Below, in pieces: positions 7,429 through 16,331 of a DNA stretch of 38,198 nucleotides; position 1 is the stretch's first letter, and each line of letters starts with the position of its first letter. Source of the DNA: Desulfocapsaceae bacterium. GTDB lineage: Bacteria; Desulfobacterota; Desulfobulbia; Desulfobulbales; Desulfocapsaceae. Below the pieces are notes generated by a model. That model ran no database searches, had not been told where the DNA came from, and saw nothing but the letters and a program-made list of their open reading frames with translations. The stretch spans positions 1-38,198 of the forward strand of contig JAUSAB010000029.1 in the NCBI GenBank assembly GCA_030653035.1. The letters run 5' to 3'. A program made the translations under genes and the position numbers.

Positions 7429-8282
7429 AACTGGTTCAAAAGCCATTTGAGATGAGTGCCCTTGCTGCCTGCTGGCGGGGGCAGGGACTAAAGATTGCCC
7501 TGGTGCCAACCATGGGCTGGTTTCATGAGGGGCATCTGGCCCTGATGCGGCGGGCCAGACAGAGCGCCGACCGGGTGGTGGTCAGTCTCTTTGTCAACCC
7601 CATTCAGTTTGGGCCTGGTGAAGACCTTGCCGCCTATCCGCGTGATCTGCAACGAGACAGCGAACTTGCCGCCGGCGTTGGGGTCGATGTCCTCTACGCC
7701 CCGTCGGTAACGGATATGTATCCTACCGGATTTCAAACCAGCATCCGGGTGGCAGAGCTTAGCAAGGGGTTGTGCGGGGCCGGCCGTCCAGGCCATTTTG
7801 ATGGGGTCTGCACGGTGGTCATGAAACTGCTGCAACAGACCCAACCCCATCTGGCGGTTTTTGGGGAAAAGGATTTTCAGCAACTGGCCGTGATCCGGCG
7901 CATGGTTCACGATCTGGATCTGCCGGTTGAGATTGTCAGTCATCCCATTGTGCGGGAAACCAGTGGGTTGGCCATGAGCTCACGCAACAGTTACCTGACG
8001 GAAGAAGAGAAGGAACAGGCCCTCTGTCTCTATCGGGCCATCCTTTTTGCCCAGGCCAAGGTGACGGGCGCAGTTCAGCCCCTTTCTGCTGAGGAAATGT
8101 GCTCAGAGATCGAGAAAATGATCCGCCAGGTTCCCGGGTGTGTGGTTGACTATGTGGAAATTGTTGATGCCGACAACCTTGAGCGTTGTGAAACGGTGAA
8201 CGAAAACAGTAGGTTGATCATGGCAATAAAGGTGCATGAGAGAGTTCGTTTGATAGATAATGCCAGACTGTGCGTAGTCTGA
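7425..8282 (+). CDS. panC: Pantothenate synthetase (pantoate--beta-alanine ligase)
   Basis: PanC joins pantoate and beta-alanine using ATP in vitamin B5/CoA synthesis. The 285-residue protein has the HIGH-like ATP-binding motif MGWFHEGH (about 30-37) and SLFVNPIQFGPGEDLAAYPR. VVMKLLQQTQPHLAVFGEKDFQQL covers the pantoate site, and KMSKS-like SSRNSYL follows. The start is a GTG overlapping the TGA of the upstream TPR gene by four bases; no other in-frame start fits the conserved N-terminus better. panD follows 31 bases downstream, so the last two steps that depend on beta-alanine are encoded together. Confidence 0.97.
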   Translation: MKLVQKPFEMSALAACWRGQGLKIALVPTMGWFHEGHLALMRRARQSADRVVVSLFVNPIQFGPGEDLAAYPRDLQRDSELAAGVGVDVLYAPSVTDMYPTGFQTSIRVAELSKGLCGAGRPGHFDGVCTVVMKLLQQTQPHLAVFGEKDFQQLAVIRRMVHDLDLPVEIVSHPIVRETSGLAMSSRNSYLTEEEKEQALCLYRAILFAQAKVTGAVQPLSAEEMCSEIEKMIRQVPGCVVDYVEIVDADNLERCETVNENSRLIMAIKVHERVRLIDNARLCVV

Positions 8283-8313
8283 ACTGTAAAAAATAATGAG
8301 AAGATAGCGAATT

Positions 8314-8676
8314 ATGTTGCGACAGATGTTAAAGGCAAAGCTTCATCGGGCGACCGTCACTGAAGCTGACCTGAGTTATGAGGGAAGTCTGACCATAGAC
8401 AAGAATTTAATGGATGCCGTGGGGATTGTCCCCTTTGAACGGGTTCATATTTATAACATTAATAATGGTGAGCGGTTTGACACCTATGCCATTGTTGGCG
8501 TGCCGGGAGCCGGGGTGATCGGGTTGAATGGCGCCGCTGCCCGCAAGGGAATGGTAGGGGACAGCATTATTATCTGTACCTATTGTTTTGCCCCGGAAGA
8601 AGAGATCGCAACTCACCAGCCTGCCATTGTCCTTCTTGATGAGCACAACGCCATCAAGGAAACGCTTACCATATGA
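8314..8676 (+). CDS. panD: Aspartate 1-decarboxylase proenzyme
   Basis: PanD makes beta-alanine from aspartate. It is a pyruvoyl enzyme that cleaves itself between Gly24 and Ser25, and that pair is present (YEGSLTID). Other family residues are visible: Lys9 and His11 near the N-terminus (KAKLHRATVTEADL), Tyr58-like in DTYAIVG, and the loop GLNGAAARKGMVGDSIIIC. The length of 120 residues is typical (about 115-127). It follows panC closely and is followed 25 bases later by a DegT aminotransferase, which suggests one transcript. Confidence 0.97.
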   Translation: MLRQMLKAKLHRATVTEADLSYEGSLTIDKNLMDAVGIVPFERVHIYNINNGERFDTYAIVGVPGAGVIGLNGAAARKGMVGDSIIICTYCFAPEEEIATHQPAIVLLDEHNAIKETLTI

Positions 8677-8701
8677 TCATTTTTTAAGGGAGATCCTGCC
8701 A

Positions 8702-9904
8702 ATGCCTGGTTATGAGATTTTTGGTGCCGAAGAAAAGAAAGAGATCATGGATGTCCTTGATACCGGCGTCCTTTTTCGTTACGAGTTTGGTGCCCAGCGC
8801 AAGGGCGTTTACAAGGTGCTCGAGTTTGAGAAGCAATTTGCTGCCTATTGTGGAACATCGTATGGTCAAGCCGTGACCTCGGGAACCGTGGCTCTGAAGG
8901 TGGCTTTGGCTGCGCTTGGTGTGGGGCCTGGTGATGAGGTTATCACCCAGGGATTTACCTTTGTTGCCACCTGGGAGGCAATTCTTGATGTCGGCGCCAT
9001 TCCGGTATTTACGGAGATCGATGCGACCTTGAATATGGACCCGGTCGATCTGGAAAAAAAGATTACCGCCAAGACCCGCTGTATTATTCCCGTTCATATG
9101 CTGGGTGCGCAGGCCCGAATCCAGGAGATCGTCACTATTGCCAAAAAACATGGCATTCCCGTGCTTGAGGATACGGCCCAGGCTGCGGGGGGTAGGATTA
9201 ACGGTCAGCATCTGGGCACCTTTGGCGACTGCGGCACTTTTTCCTTTGATGCGGTGAAGACCATGACCACCGGCGAGGGGGGGATGATCATTACTGCCGA
9301 TGAAAAAATGTGGCGAACTATGTCGGAGTATCATGACCATGGCCATGATCATGTGGTCAATCCCGGCGCCCGTGGTGGTGAAGGGAGGCGTTTTATCGGT
9401 TTTAATTATCGGATGATGGAGTTGCAGGGTGCTATCGGTCTGGCCCAGCTTGCTAAGCTTGATTCCATGATTGCAGCCCAGAAAAAGACCAAGGCGGCCT
9501 TGAAAGAGGCGGCTTCTGCTATTCCTGGCGTCCAGTTCCGACACCTTGTTGATGAGGCAGGCGATTCTGCGACCTTCTTCTGCTTTTCACTGGAAAGCAG
9601 AGAATATTGTCAGCGGGTGAATAAGGTGCTGGGAGAAAACAAGGCCGGCGCTATCAATTTTGGTGAGAACACCTGGCACTTTTATCCCCGGTGGGAGCAT
9701 CTGTTGGCCGGGTCAACTGTTGCCAAAAGCGGCTGGCCGTTTTTCGAGCCAGGCGGGAAAAGAAGGGTGATCTATGATCCGCAATCCCTGCCGGTTTCTG
9801 CTGAATTGATCGGCCGGACTCTGGTTTATCCAATTCCAGTCAAGATGGCTGATGAGAGACTCGCGGAGATGAGAGCGGCCTTGCAGCAGGCGGCAAAGGC
9901 ATAA
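8702..9904 (+). CDS. DegT/DnrJ/EryC1/StrS-family PLP aminotransferase
   Basis: The frame is open back into panD, but the ATG at 8702 follows an AGGGAGA site and begins the conserved part (MPGYEIFGAEEKKEIMDVL), giving 400 residues. The sugar-aminotransferase fold is clear: the PLP-phosphate-binding stretch SGTVALKVAL, EDTAQAAGG, and the Schiff-base lysine at Lys186 in SFDAVKTMTTGEGG. Family members transfer amino groups to keto-sugars or cyclitols. The substrate is not evident. A run of histidines (HDHGHDH) after the lysine is unusual but lies in a variable loop. It is the last gene of the apparent panC-panD unit; a role in CoA synthesis is not expected from the family. Confidence 0.9.
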   Translation: MPGYEIFGAEEKKEIMDVLDTGVLFRYEFGAQRKGVYKVLEFEKQFAAYCGTSYGQAVTSGTVALKVALAALGVGPGDEVITQGFTFVATWEAILDVGAIPVFTEIDATLNMDPVDLEKKITAKTRCIIPVHMLGAQARIQEIVTIAKKHGIPVLEDTAQAAGGRINGQHLGTFGDCGTFSFDAVKTMTTGEGGMIITADEKMWRTMSEYHDHGHDHVVNPGARGGEGRRFIGFNYRMMELQGAIGLAQLAKLDSMIAAQKKTKAALKEAASAIPGVQFRHLVDEAGDSATFFCFSLESREYCQRVNKVLGENKAGAINFGENTWHFYPRWEHLLAGSTVAKSGWPFFEPGGKRRVIYDPQSLPVSAELIGRTLVYPIPVKMADERLAEMRAALQQAAKA

Positions 9905-9953
9905 TCTTGAGACTTGCTGCGAGACTGTTAAAGGTTACAAGTCTGCAATGCAA

Positions 9954-10313
9954 TTATCGGTAAAATTTATGACTGCCGTACTGATTGATATAGGTTAGAT
10001 GGGACGACCACTTGGGAGATCTGTTTTTAAGATGAAAGTGGGTCGCACCGGCAGTGAAATCGTTGGTGTTCAGGGCAATAAAAGCCGATCGCATACATTG
10101 TAGAAAAACAGGCAGATTGTCAGGGAAATATGTTTTACCCCGGACCCATTGAAACTGGTGGGGTTGTTTTATCACCTCTTCAATGGAAATATCCTGCTGC
10201 TGGGCCCGATTCAGGGTCACATGGGCAATGGCAATCTGTCCGATCTGCGGCTCGGAACGTGCCTCATGATACACGTTCAGGGCCAGCCATAAAAAACCTT
10301 CAAGCAATGTCAT
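9954..10313 (-). CDS. SleB-like cell wall hydrolase (Hydrolase_2 family)
   Basis: The 119-residue protein begins almost directly in the conserved catalytic region. ALNVYHEARSEPQIGQIAIA contains the family glutamate (Glu17), followed by VTLNR, and later by the C-terminal GATHFHLKN. Homologues such as SleB and CwlJ open spore cortex peptidoglycan; in Gram-negatives they are thought to trim cell wall. No signal peptide or binding domain is present, so it is short for the family. It may depend on another route to the periplasm or act on phage or lysis-related material. It is divergent from ugd across an AT-rich 176-base gap. Confidence 0.8.
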   Translation of the reverse strand: MTLLEGFLWLALNVYHEARSEPQIGQIAIAHVTLNRAQQQDISIEEVIKQPHQFQWVRGKTYFPDNLPVFLQCMRSAFIALNTNDFTAGATHFHLKNRSPKWSSHLTYINQYGSHKFYR

Positions 10314-10489
10314 TTTATCTCTCCCTCAATTTATTTTAAGTTATAATAGAAATTATTATCATATTTAGCAATTTATTGCAAGTATGGCGTTATTTATGCA
10401 AGATGCTTGTTGCCGTTCGCTTCATGTTTTCTGCTTGATTGAGAAATGGAAGTATTGATTAATCATCAACAGTATAAAATAAATCCCTT

Positions 10490-11797
10490 ATGAGAATCGC
10501 TATAATTGGAACAGGGTATGTTGGTCTGGTGACAGGCGCTTGTCTGGCGGAATTTGGCCATCATATTACCTGTATGGATAAGGATGCAGGGAAGATCAAC
10601 TCCCTGCTGGAAGGGAAAATTCCTATTTATGAGCCAGGGCTGGCGGATCTGGTCCGCAAGAATATGGGTGAAGGCCGTCTTGCTTTCACCACTGAATTGA
10701 CGGACTGTGTCCCGAATGCTGCGGCTGTCTTTATTGCGGTGGGCACGCCAACTTCAAGGCGTGGTGACGGTTATGCGGATCTGACCTATATTTATGCCGC
10801 CGTTAAAGAGCTTTCTCCATATCTGACTGGTTATACTGTTATTATTGATAAGAGCACCGTGCCGGTTGGCACTGCCCGTCAGGTGGCACGCTTGATCAGA
10901 GAGGCCAATTCGGCAGCTGATTTTGATGTGATCTCTAATCCTGAATTTTTGCGGGAGGGCGCGGCACTCAATGATTTCATGCGTCCGGACCGGATCGTCA
11001 TTGGTTCTGAATCGGAAAAGGCCCAGGCCGTGATGAAGGAGATTTATGATCCCCTGTATCTTATCTCCACCCCCTTTGTCTTTACCGGACTTGAATCTGC
11101 TGAACTCATCAAGTACGCGGCCAATGCCTTTCTCTCCATCAAGATCTCTTTTATCAATGAAATGGCTAATCTCTGTGAAGAGGTGGGTGCGGATGTGGTG
11201 GATCTGGCCAAGGCGATAGGGCTGGATGGCCGCATCGGCGGTAAATTCCTCCACCCCGGACCTGGATTTGGCGGCAGCTGTTTCCCGAAAGATACCCTGG
11301 CATTATTGCGGATTGCCCAGGAATACGGTGTTTCCGCAAGATCAGTGGCGGCAGCGGTTGAGATTAACGCGGCGCAGAAGGCCGGGATGGTCAAAAAGAT
11401 CCGTGAGGCGCTGGGTGGCGATGTGGCGGGCAAAACTATCGGGGTGCTTGGTTTGACCTTTAAACCGGAGACGGATGACCTGCGTGATGCCCCAGCTCTC
11501 AGTATTTTGCCTCCGTTGCATGAAAAAGGGGCGAAAATTCAGGTGCATGATCCTCAGGGGATGGAGGAAGCGAAGAAATTATTTCCTGAATTCTCCTATG
11601 TCAATAATGTCTATGAGGCAGCTATGGGCGCCGATGCCCTGGTGCTCATGACCGAATGGAATCAGTACCGGGCGCTTGATCTTGATCGGCTTAAATCTTT
11701 GATGCGGACACCCTTGTTTATCGATCTGCGTAATGTTTATCCCCCCAAGAGAATGCAGGCGGCAGGTTTTGAGTATGTGGGGGTGGGGCGGGGGTAA
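10490..11797 (+). CDS. ugd: UDP-glucose 6-dehydrogenase
   Basis: Ugd oxidises UDP-glucose twice with NAD+ to give UDP-glucuronate, a precursor of acidic surface polysaccharides. The 435-residue protein has the N-terminal Rossmann motif GTGYVGLVTGACLAE (about 7-21), the TVPVGTA loop, NPEFLREG, and the catalytic cysteine Cys264 in GGSCFPKD. A C-terminal UDP-binding domain contains GLTFKPETDDLRDAP. Length is normal. The ATG at 10490 has only a weak upstream purine stretch. It opens the glycan cluster; galE follows after a 176-base gap that contains a long perfect palindrome. Confidence 0.97.
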   Translation: MRIAIIGTGYVGLVTGACLAEFGHHITCMDKDAGKINSLLEGKIPIYEPGLADLVRKNMGEGRLAFTTELTDCVPNAAAVFIAVGTPTSRRGDGYADLTYIYAAVKELSPYLTGYTVIIDKSTVPVGTARQVARLIREANSAADFDVISNPEFLREGAALNDFMRPDRIVIGSESEKAQAVMKEIYDPLYLISTPFVFTGLESAELIKYAANAFLSIKISFINEMANLCEEVGADVVDLAKAIGLDGRIGGKFLHPGPGFGGSCFPKDTLALLRIAQEYGVSARSVAAAVEINAAQKAGMVKKIREALGGDVAGKTIGVLGLTFKPETDDLRDAPALSILPPLHEKGAKIQVHDPQGMEEAKKLFPEFSYVNNVYEAAMGADALVLMTEWNQYRALDLDRLKSLMRTPLFIDLRNVYPPKRMQAAGFEYVGVGRG

Positions 11798-11890
11798 TGG
11801 TTTTTTTGGGGTATGGTCCTGTTGGGTTGTAGCGGTAAGGCGCCACGCAAAGAAACCGCAGTCTTTTCCGGCTGTTTCTTTGACGCGGCA

Positions 11891-11950
11891 TTAGGTGCCG
11901 TTGCAAGGCAAGCAAGAAAAAGCCCTTGCTTGCCTTGCAACGGCACCTAA
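11891..11950. repeat. Perfect 26-bp inverted repeat (palindrome family copy 1)
   Basis: The arms at 11891-11916 and 11925-11950 are perfectly complementary and separated by the 8-base loop AAAAAGCC. The outer sequence is TTAGGTGCCGTT and its complement. A run of T's (AATTTTT) follows the right arm, so it could end ugd transcripts. The stem is longer than normal terminators, and its ends are shared with the palindromes at 22199-22246 and 26664-26715. Confidence 0.85.
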
Positions 11951-11973
11951 AATTTTTCATCTGTTGTGGGTAA

Positions 11974-12951
11974 ATGAATATTCTGATTTGTGGCGGGGCC
12001 GGATATATCGGCTCGCATATGGTGAAAATGCTGGCAGGACAGGGGCATCAGGTTGTTGTTTTTGATAACCTGAGTACCGGCCACAAAGAGGCTGTTGCTG
12101 GTGGAGTGGAACTGGTTATGGGTGATCTGCTGCGCCCTGGGGATCTGGCAGCTCTTTTTTCCCGGCATCATTTTGATGCGGTCATGCATTTTTCCGCCAA
12201 ATCGCTAGTGGGTGAGTCGGTCATGAACCCGGCCCTCTATTATGCCAATAATGTAATCGGCACCATAAACCTGCTTGATGCGATGCGCAATCATGGGGTG
12301 TCCCGATTTATTTTTTCCTCATCAGCCTCTATTTTTGGGAACCCGCTCCAGGAACGGATCAACGAATCCCATCCCCAGGCGCCCATTAACCCTTACGGGA
12401 AGACCAAACTCATGGTGGAGCATATTCTGCGTGACTATCATGCAGCGTATGGACTCAGGTCGGTCAGTCTCAGGTATTTCAATGCTGCCGGCGCCGACCC
12501 AGGCGGCGAAATTGGTGAATCTCACCAACCGGAAACCCATCTTCTTCCTAATATTCTTTATTCCTTGTTGACCGGGCAGAAGGAACTCAAGGTCTTTGGC
12601 CGGGAATATAATACGCCCGATGGTACCTGTGTCCGCGATTATATCCATATCAATGACCTCTGTGATGCCCATTTGCTGGCCCTCTCCTTCTTGGAAAAAA
12701 ATGATGGTGCTCATGGATTTAACCTTGGCAATGGTAATGGTTTTTCGGTGCTTGAGATGATCCATTCTGCCGAGCAGGTAACCGGTCGGAAGATTGCCTT
12801 TACCTCGGCCCCGCCAAGATCAGGCGATCCGGCGACACTCGTGGCCGACAGCACACTGGCCGTGCGACAGCTTGTCTGGCAGCCAAAATATACAAAGATC
12901 GATGATATTATTGCCACGGCCTGGCATTGGCATCAGAATCAGAGGTTTTGA
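11974..12951 (+). CDS. galE: UDP-glucose 4-epimerase
   Basis: This extended SDR enzyme of 325 residues interconverts UDP-glucose and UDP-galactose using bound NAD+. Seen directly: the nucleotide-binding GGAGYIGSHMV at 7-17, DNLSTGH, the SSSAS stretch at 115-119, and the catalytic Tyr141-xxx-Lys145 (PYGKTK). RYFNAAGAD and VRDYIHINDL, typical of GalE, follow. Length is slightly shorter than E. coli GalE (338). Together with ugd it supplies UDP-sugars for the downstream glycosyltransferase and membrane genes. The spacing of about 65 bases to the next gene suggests co-transcription. Confidence 0.95.
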   Translation: MNILICGGAGYIGSHMVKMLAGQGHQVVVFDNLSTGHKEAVAGGVELVMGDLLRPGDLAALFSRHHFDAVMHFSAKSLVGESVMNPALYYANNVIGTINLLDAMRNHGVSRFIFSSSASIFGNPLQERINESHPQAPINPYGKTKLMVEHILRDYHAAYGLRSVSLRYFNAAGADPGGEIGESHQPETHLLPNILYSLLTGQKELKVFGREYNTPDGTCVRDYIHINDLCDAHLLALSFLEKNDGAHGFNLGNGNGFSVLEMIHSAEQVTGRKIAFTSAPPRSGDPATLVADSTLAVRQLVWQPKYTKIDDIIATAWHWHQNQRF

Positions 12952-13016
12952 GCTGGTTGTTATCAACAGAGGTATCGTATTTTTTGTCCACTCCGGGAAT
13001 CCCTGTGCAATAATCC

Positions 13017-14021
13017 ATGCAGATTGAAGAAAATATCAAGCCGTTATTGTCCGTAGTCATTCCTTGTTACAATGAGGATGAGGTTATCGGAGAGACATAC
13101 AAGCGACTCCAAGCCTTTTGTTCTGAGCTTGTCAATCTTGAGGTGGAGCTCATTTTTGTTGATGATGGCAGTCGTGACCGTACCCGTGAGCTTCTTGAAG
13201 GCTATGCCGCCGAAGACTCACGAATTCGGCTGATTGTTTTTGCCCGCAATTTTGGCCATCAGATCGCCATCACTGCCGGAATCGATGCCGCAGGAGGTGA
13301 TGCGGTAGTGCTTATCGATGCCGACCTGCAAGATCCTCCGGAAGTTGTTCACGCAATGGTTGCCAGGTGGCGGGAAGGGTACGATGTGGTCTACGGAACA
13401 CGGACGGAACGCCTCGGTGAATCTGCTTTCAAACGTCTGACTGCCCGTTGTTTTTATCGCCTGTTAAATAGACTTTCGGACGTCCCCATTCCTCTTGATA
13501 CGGGCGACTTTCGATTGATGAGTCGAAATGTCGTCGACACATTCAAGGCCATGCCGGAACAGGACAGGTTTGTCAGGGGGATGGTGAGTTGGGCAGGTTT
13601 TAAGCAGATTGCTCTTCCTTACAAGCGTGCCGAGCGATTTGCTGGAGAGAGCAAATATCCGTTAAGGAAAATGCTGCGCTTTGCAACTGACGGGATTCTG
13701 TCGTTTTCCACCAAGCCATTGCAGATGTCAGTCGGTCTCGGCATGTTTTGCGCATTTCTGGCCCTGGCAGGCATTATCTATGCCTTGGCTTTACGTTTGT
13801 TCACCAATATCTGGGTCGAAGGCTGGACCGCATTGATGCTTGCGGTCCTCTTCATCGGTGGCGTGCAGCTTATTTGCCTTGGTATTGTTGGTGAATATAT
13901 CGGTCGAATCTATAAAGAGGTTAAAAACCGGCCTCTTTATATTGTCCAGAAGTATGTAGGCTTTAAGCAAGCGGGGCCAGCCCTGTCCCGAAGTCCGGTT
14001 GTACACCAAAATGACCGCTAA
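13017..14021 (+). CDS. Membrane-bound family 2 glycosyltransferase (ArnC/GtrB/DPM1-like)
   Basis: The 334-residue protein has an N-terminal GT-A domain with VVIPCYNE (13-20), the DD pair at 49-50 (FVDDGSRD) and the DAD metal-binding motif at 101-103 (LIDADLQDPP). A DTGDFRLMSR acceptor loop follows. Two membrane segments at about 240-262 and 275-298 and a basic tail complete the polyprenyl-phosphate glycosyltransferase layout. Relatives attach glucose, mannose or aminoarabinose to undecaprenyl phosphate on the cytoplasmic face. The exact sugar is not determined. The stop overlaps the next gene by 11 bases, supporting an operon with the flippase-like protein. Confidence 0.93.
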   Translation: MQIEENIKPLLSVVIPCYNEDEVIGETYKRLQAFCSELVNLEVELIFVDDGSRDRTRELLEGYAAEDSRIRLIVFARNFGHQIAITAGIDAAGGDAVVLIDADLQDPPEVVHAMVARWREGYDVVYGTRTERLGESAFKRLTARCFYRLLNRLSDVPIPLDTGDFRLMSRNVVDTFKAMPEQDRFVRGMVSWAGFKQIALPYKRAERFAGESKYPLRKMLRFATDGILSFSTKPLQMSVGLGMFCAFLALAGIIYALALRLFTNIWVEGWTALMLAVLFIGGVQLICLGIVGEYIGRIYKEVKNRPLYIVQKYVGFKQAGPALSRSPVVHQNDR

Positions 14022-14997
14022 AAAGATAGTTCGTCTCGCCCTCAGCCTGTCTCTGGCCATATTGTTTGTCTGGCTTATCGCCCGCCAGATCAATCTGGAT
14101 GAGTTCAGAAAGGCATTTATCGGCACCACGACACTCTGGGTTATTGCCAGCCTTGCTGCCTTTTCTGTGGGCTATTCCTGTAGGATCGAACGTTGGCATT
14201 TGATGTTGCAATGTGATAATTCCAGCTTAAAATGGGTACACTGTTTTGGACCATTTTTTGCCGGTTTTGCGGCAAATAATGTTCTTCCTTTCAGGGCAGG
14301 CGATGCGTTGCGCGTCTTCGCATTCAATGGTCGGCTTGGAGTCAGTTCGGGTATCGTGCTGGCGACCTTGTTTGTTGAGCGACTCCTTGATCTGTTGATG
14401 GTACTGGTGCTGCTAGGGGTGGTGTTGACCCTGTCCGGCCTTGATATCAACGGTTTTACCGGCATTGGCAATGCCGCCCTGATAGCCATCTCGCTTGGAA
14501 TCTTGTTTTTTTTGCTATTTCCTCAGTTGTTTGCTCCTGTTGTCATCATTGCCGGCAAGTTGATTGCACGCATCGCTCCGAAATTCGGGGAAAGGCTCCT
14601 CGACGAAATCAATAAGAGCTTGGTCACTCTGGCCCATCTGGCCAAGGGCAGGATCATGATCAGGCTGGTGGCGTGGTCTGCTGCGGTGTGGCTCGCGGAA
14701 GGGTGTGTCTTCTGGTTTGCCGCTTTGGCGTTGTCATCCATCGCTTCTCCTGCTGCTGGGTGGCTGGCTTTACCGGTTGGCACACTCGCCACCCTCATCC
14801 CGAGTACCCCCGGATACGTCGGCACATTCGATTACTTCACAGTCCGGGCGATGAGCGCCCTGGGCAACAGTGTCGTTGCTTCAACTGCCTATGCGCTGCT
14901 GGTGCATGCCTTGCTCTGGCTCCCGCCCACACTCATCGGTGGATTGTACCTGCTACTGCATCCTTCCAAAAAAATAAATGAATTGAAGAACCTTTGA
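14011..14997 (+). CDS. Lysylphosphatidylglycerol synthase TM-region/UPF0104 flippase-like protein
   Basis: The polytopic membrane protein has about eight hydrophobic segments and 328 residues from the ATG at 14011; a TTG at 13999 is an alternative. Seen motifs include SCRIERWHLML, NNVLPFRAGDALRVFAF (conserved N-x-x-P-x-R-x-G-x-x-x-R pattern), LFVERLLDLLMVL and IPSTPGYVGTFDYF near the C-terminus. These are hallmarks of the LPG_synthase_TM/AglD-like family. Members are thought to move lipid-linked sugars or lipids across the membrane. Here the overlap with a polyprenyl-phosphate glycosyltransferase supports a flippase-type role, which remains an inference. Confidence 0.88.
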   Translation: MTAKKIVRLALSLSLAILFVWLIARQINLDEFRKAFIGTTTLWVIASLAAFSVGYSCRIERWHLMLQCDNSSLKWVHCFGPFFAGFAANNVLPFRAGDALRVFAFNGRLGVSSGIVLATLFVERLLDLLMVLVLLGVVLTLSGLDINGFTGIGNAALIAISLGILFFLLFPQLFAPVVIIAGKLIARIAPKFGERLLDEINKSLVTLAHLAKGRIMIRLVAWSAAVWLAEGCVFWFAALALSSIASPAAGWLALPVGTLATLIPSTPGYVGTFDYFTVRAMSALGNSVVASTAYALLVHALLWLPPTLIGGLYLLLHPSKKINELKNL

Positions 14998-14999
14998 TT

Positions 15000-16322
15000 A
15001 TGGGTCTAACGCGTACAACCCAGGTAACGATTGTCGGCGGCGGTTTCACTGGCCTGTCCGCCGCCTACGAACTTGTCAAGAAGGGTATCTCCGTGACCGT
15101 TCTCGAATCGGAGGCCGAGATTGCCGGGCTGGCATCGGCCTTCAATGTCGGCGGCGAGAAGCTCGACCGGTTTTACCATCATTGGTTTATCAATGACTTA
15201 GAGGTAATGCAGTTGATTGCTGAACTGGGTTTGAATGACCGGGTCGCCATCAATCCTACAAATACCGGCGTTTATTATGGCGGTAATTTTTTCAAGCTGT
15301 CAACGCCTTGGGACCTGCTGAACTTTACCCCCTTATCTTTTGTCGATCGAATCCGTCTTGGACTGCTTGCTTTGCGGGCACGCCGAGTCAAGGACTGGAT
15401 GGTACTTGAAGGCAAAACCGCCCATGAATGGCTGAAGGAACTTGGCGGCGAAGATGTGTATCGGGTCGTCTGGCGGCCCTTGCTCCAAGGAAAATTCGGC
15501 CCTTATGCTGAAAAGGTCTCGGCGGTCTGGTTCTGGAATAAGCTCAAGCTTCGGGGCGGCAGTCGTGGTAAAGGCGGCGAGGAGCGTCTGGCCTATTTCA
15601 AGGGAGGTTTTGTCGGTCTGGCTGATGCGCTGGCGCAGAGAATTCGCGATCTGGGTGGCCGAATCGAAACGAACGCCCCCGTTTCCAAGATAGAACCGGT
15701 TAATGGCGTCTGGCAGACAACATCAGCACGCGGGGTCATTACCTCGGACCGTGTTATTGTCACCACGGCATTACCCCTGATTGCCGACATGGTTCGTGGT
15801 TGGGCTGATCATAAGTATGTGAAACGTCTGGAAAGAATTCAATATATCGGTAATGTCTGTTTAGTGTTGGAGCTTGATCGTTCCTTGTCGAATACCTATT
15901 GGCTGAACGTCAACGAGCCGGATTTCCCCTTTGTCGGCGTTATTGAGCACACCAACTTTGAGCGGCCCGAAACCTATGGCGGGAACCATATCGTCTATCT
16001 GTCGAAGTACCTGCCCCATACCGACCAACTTTATTCCCTGAGTGCGGATGAGTTGCTGGATTACGCCCTTCCTTATCTACAAAAGATGTTTCCCCAGATG
16101 CAGCGACACTGGATTCAGCGTCATCATCTCTGGCGGGCCCGTTGGTCACAGCCCATTGTCGAAAAACATTACAGTAACCTGATTCCTGCTGAAGACGGCC
16201 CTGAAACAGGCCTGCATATCTGCTCCATGGCCCAGATCTATCCGGAGGATCGCGGAACAAACTATGCGATTCGTGAAGGGAGAAAGTTAGGTGTTCGTCT
16301 GGCTCCATTCTTCTCAAAATAA
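15000..16322 (+). CDS. NAD(P)/FAD-dependent oxidoreductase (amine-oxidase fold)
   Basis: The ATG at 15000 is preferred over a TTG at 14994; the protein is 440 residues. The FAD-binding GGGFTGLSAAYELVKKG (about 12-28) is followed by the ADP-ribose acidic residue (VLESEAE). A GLASAF-type glycine loop is followed by a substrate region and a C-terminal FAD contact region at about 410-425. The fold is that of protoporphyrinogen oxidase or phytoene desaturase-like flavoproteins. In glycan clusters such genes are common as uncharacterised oxidoreductases. The substrate may be a lipid or sugar. It starts 3 bases after the flippase-like gene and ends 10 bases before the GT-C-like gene, so it is part of the same operon. 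Confidence 0.9.
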   Translation: MGLTRTTQVTIVGGGFTGLSAAYELVKKGISVTVLESEAEIAGLASAFNVGGEKLDRFYHHWFINDLEVMQLIAELGLNDRVAINPTNTGVYYGGNFFKLSTPWDLLNFTPLSFVDRIRLGLLALRARRVKDWMVLEGKTAHEWLKELGGEDVYRVVWRPLLQGKFGPYAEKVSAVWFWNKLKLRGGSRGKGGEERLAYFKGGFVGLADALAQRIRDLGGRIETNAPVSKIEPVNGVWQTTSARGVITSDRVIVTTALPLIADMVRGWADHKYVKRLERIQYIGNVCLVLELDRSLSNTYWLNVNEPDFPFVGVIEHTNFERPETYGGNHIVYLSKYLPHTDQLYSLSADELLDYALPYLQKMFPQMQRHWIQRHHLWRARWSQPIVEKHYSNLIPAEDGPETGLHICSMAQIYPEDRGTNYAIREGRKLGVRLAPFFSK

Positions 16323-16331
16323 TGTCCTGAA

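Noticed and set aside
8588-8701. N-terminal extension of the DegT aminotransferase into panD.
   Set aside because: The extra 38 codons are only panD read in another frame, while an AGGGAGA site precedes the ATG at 8702.
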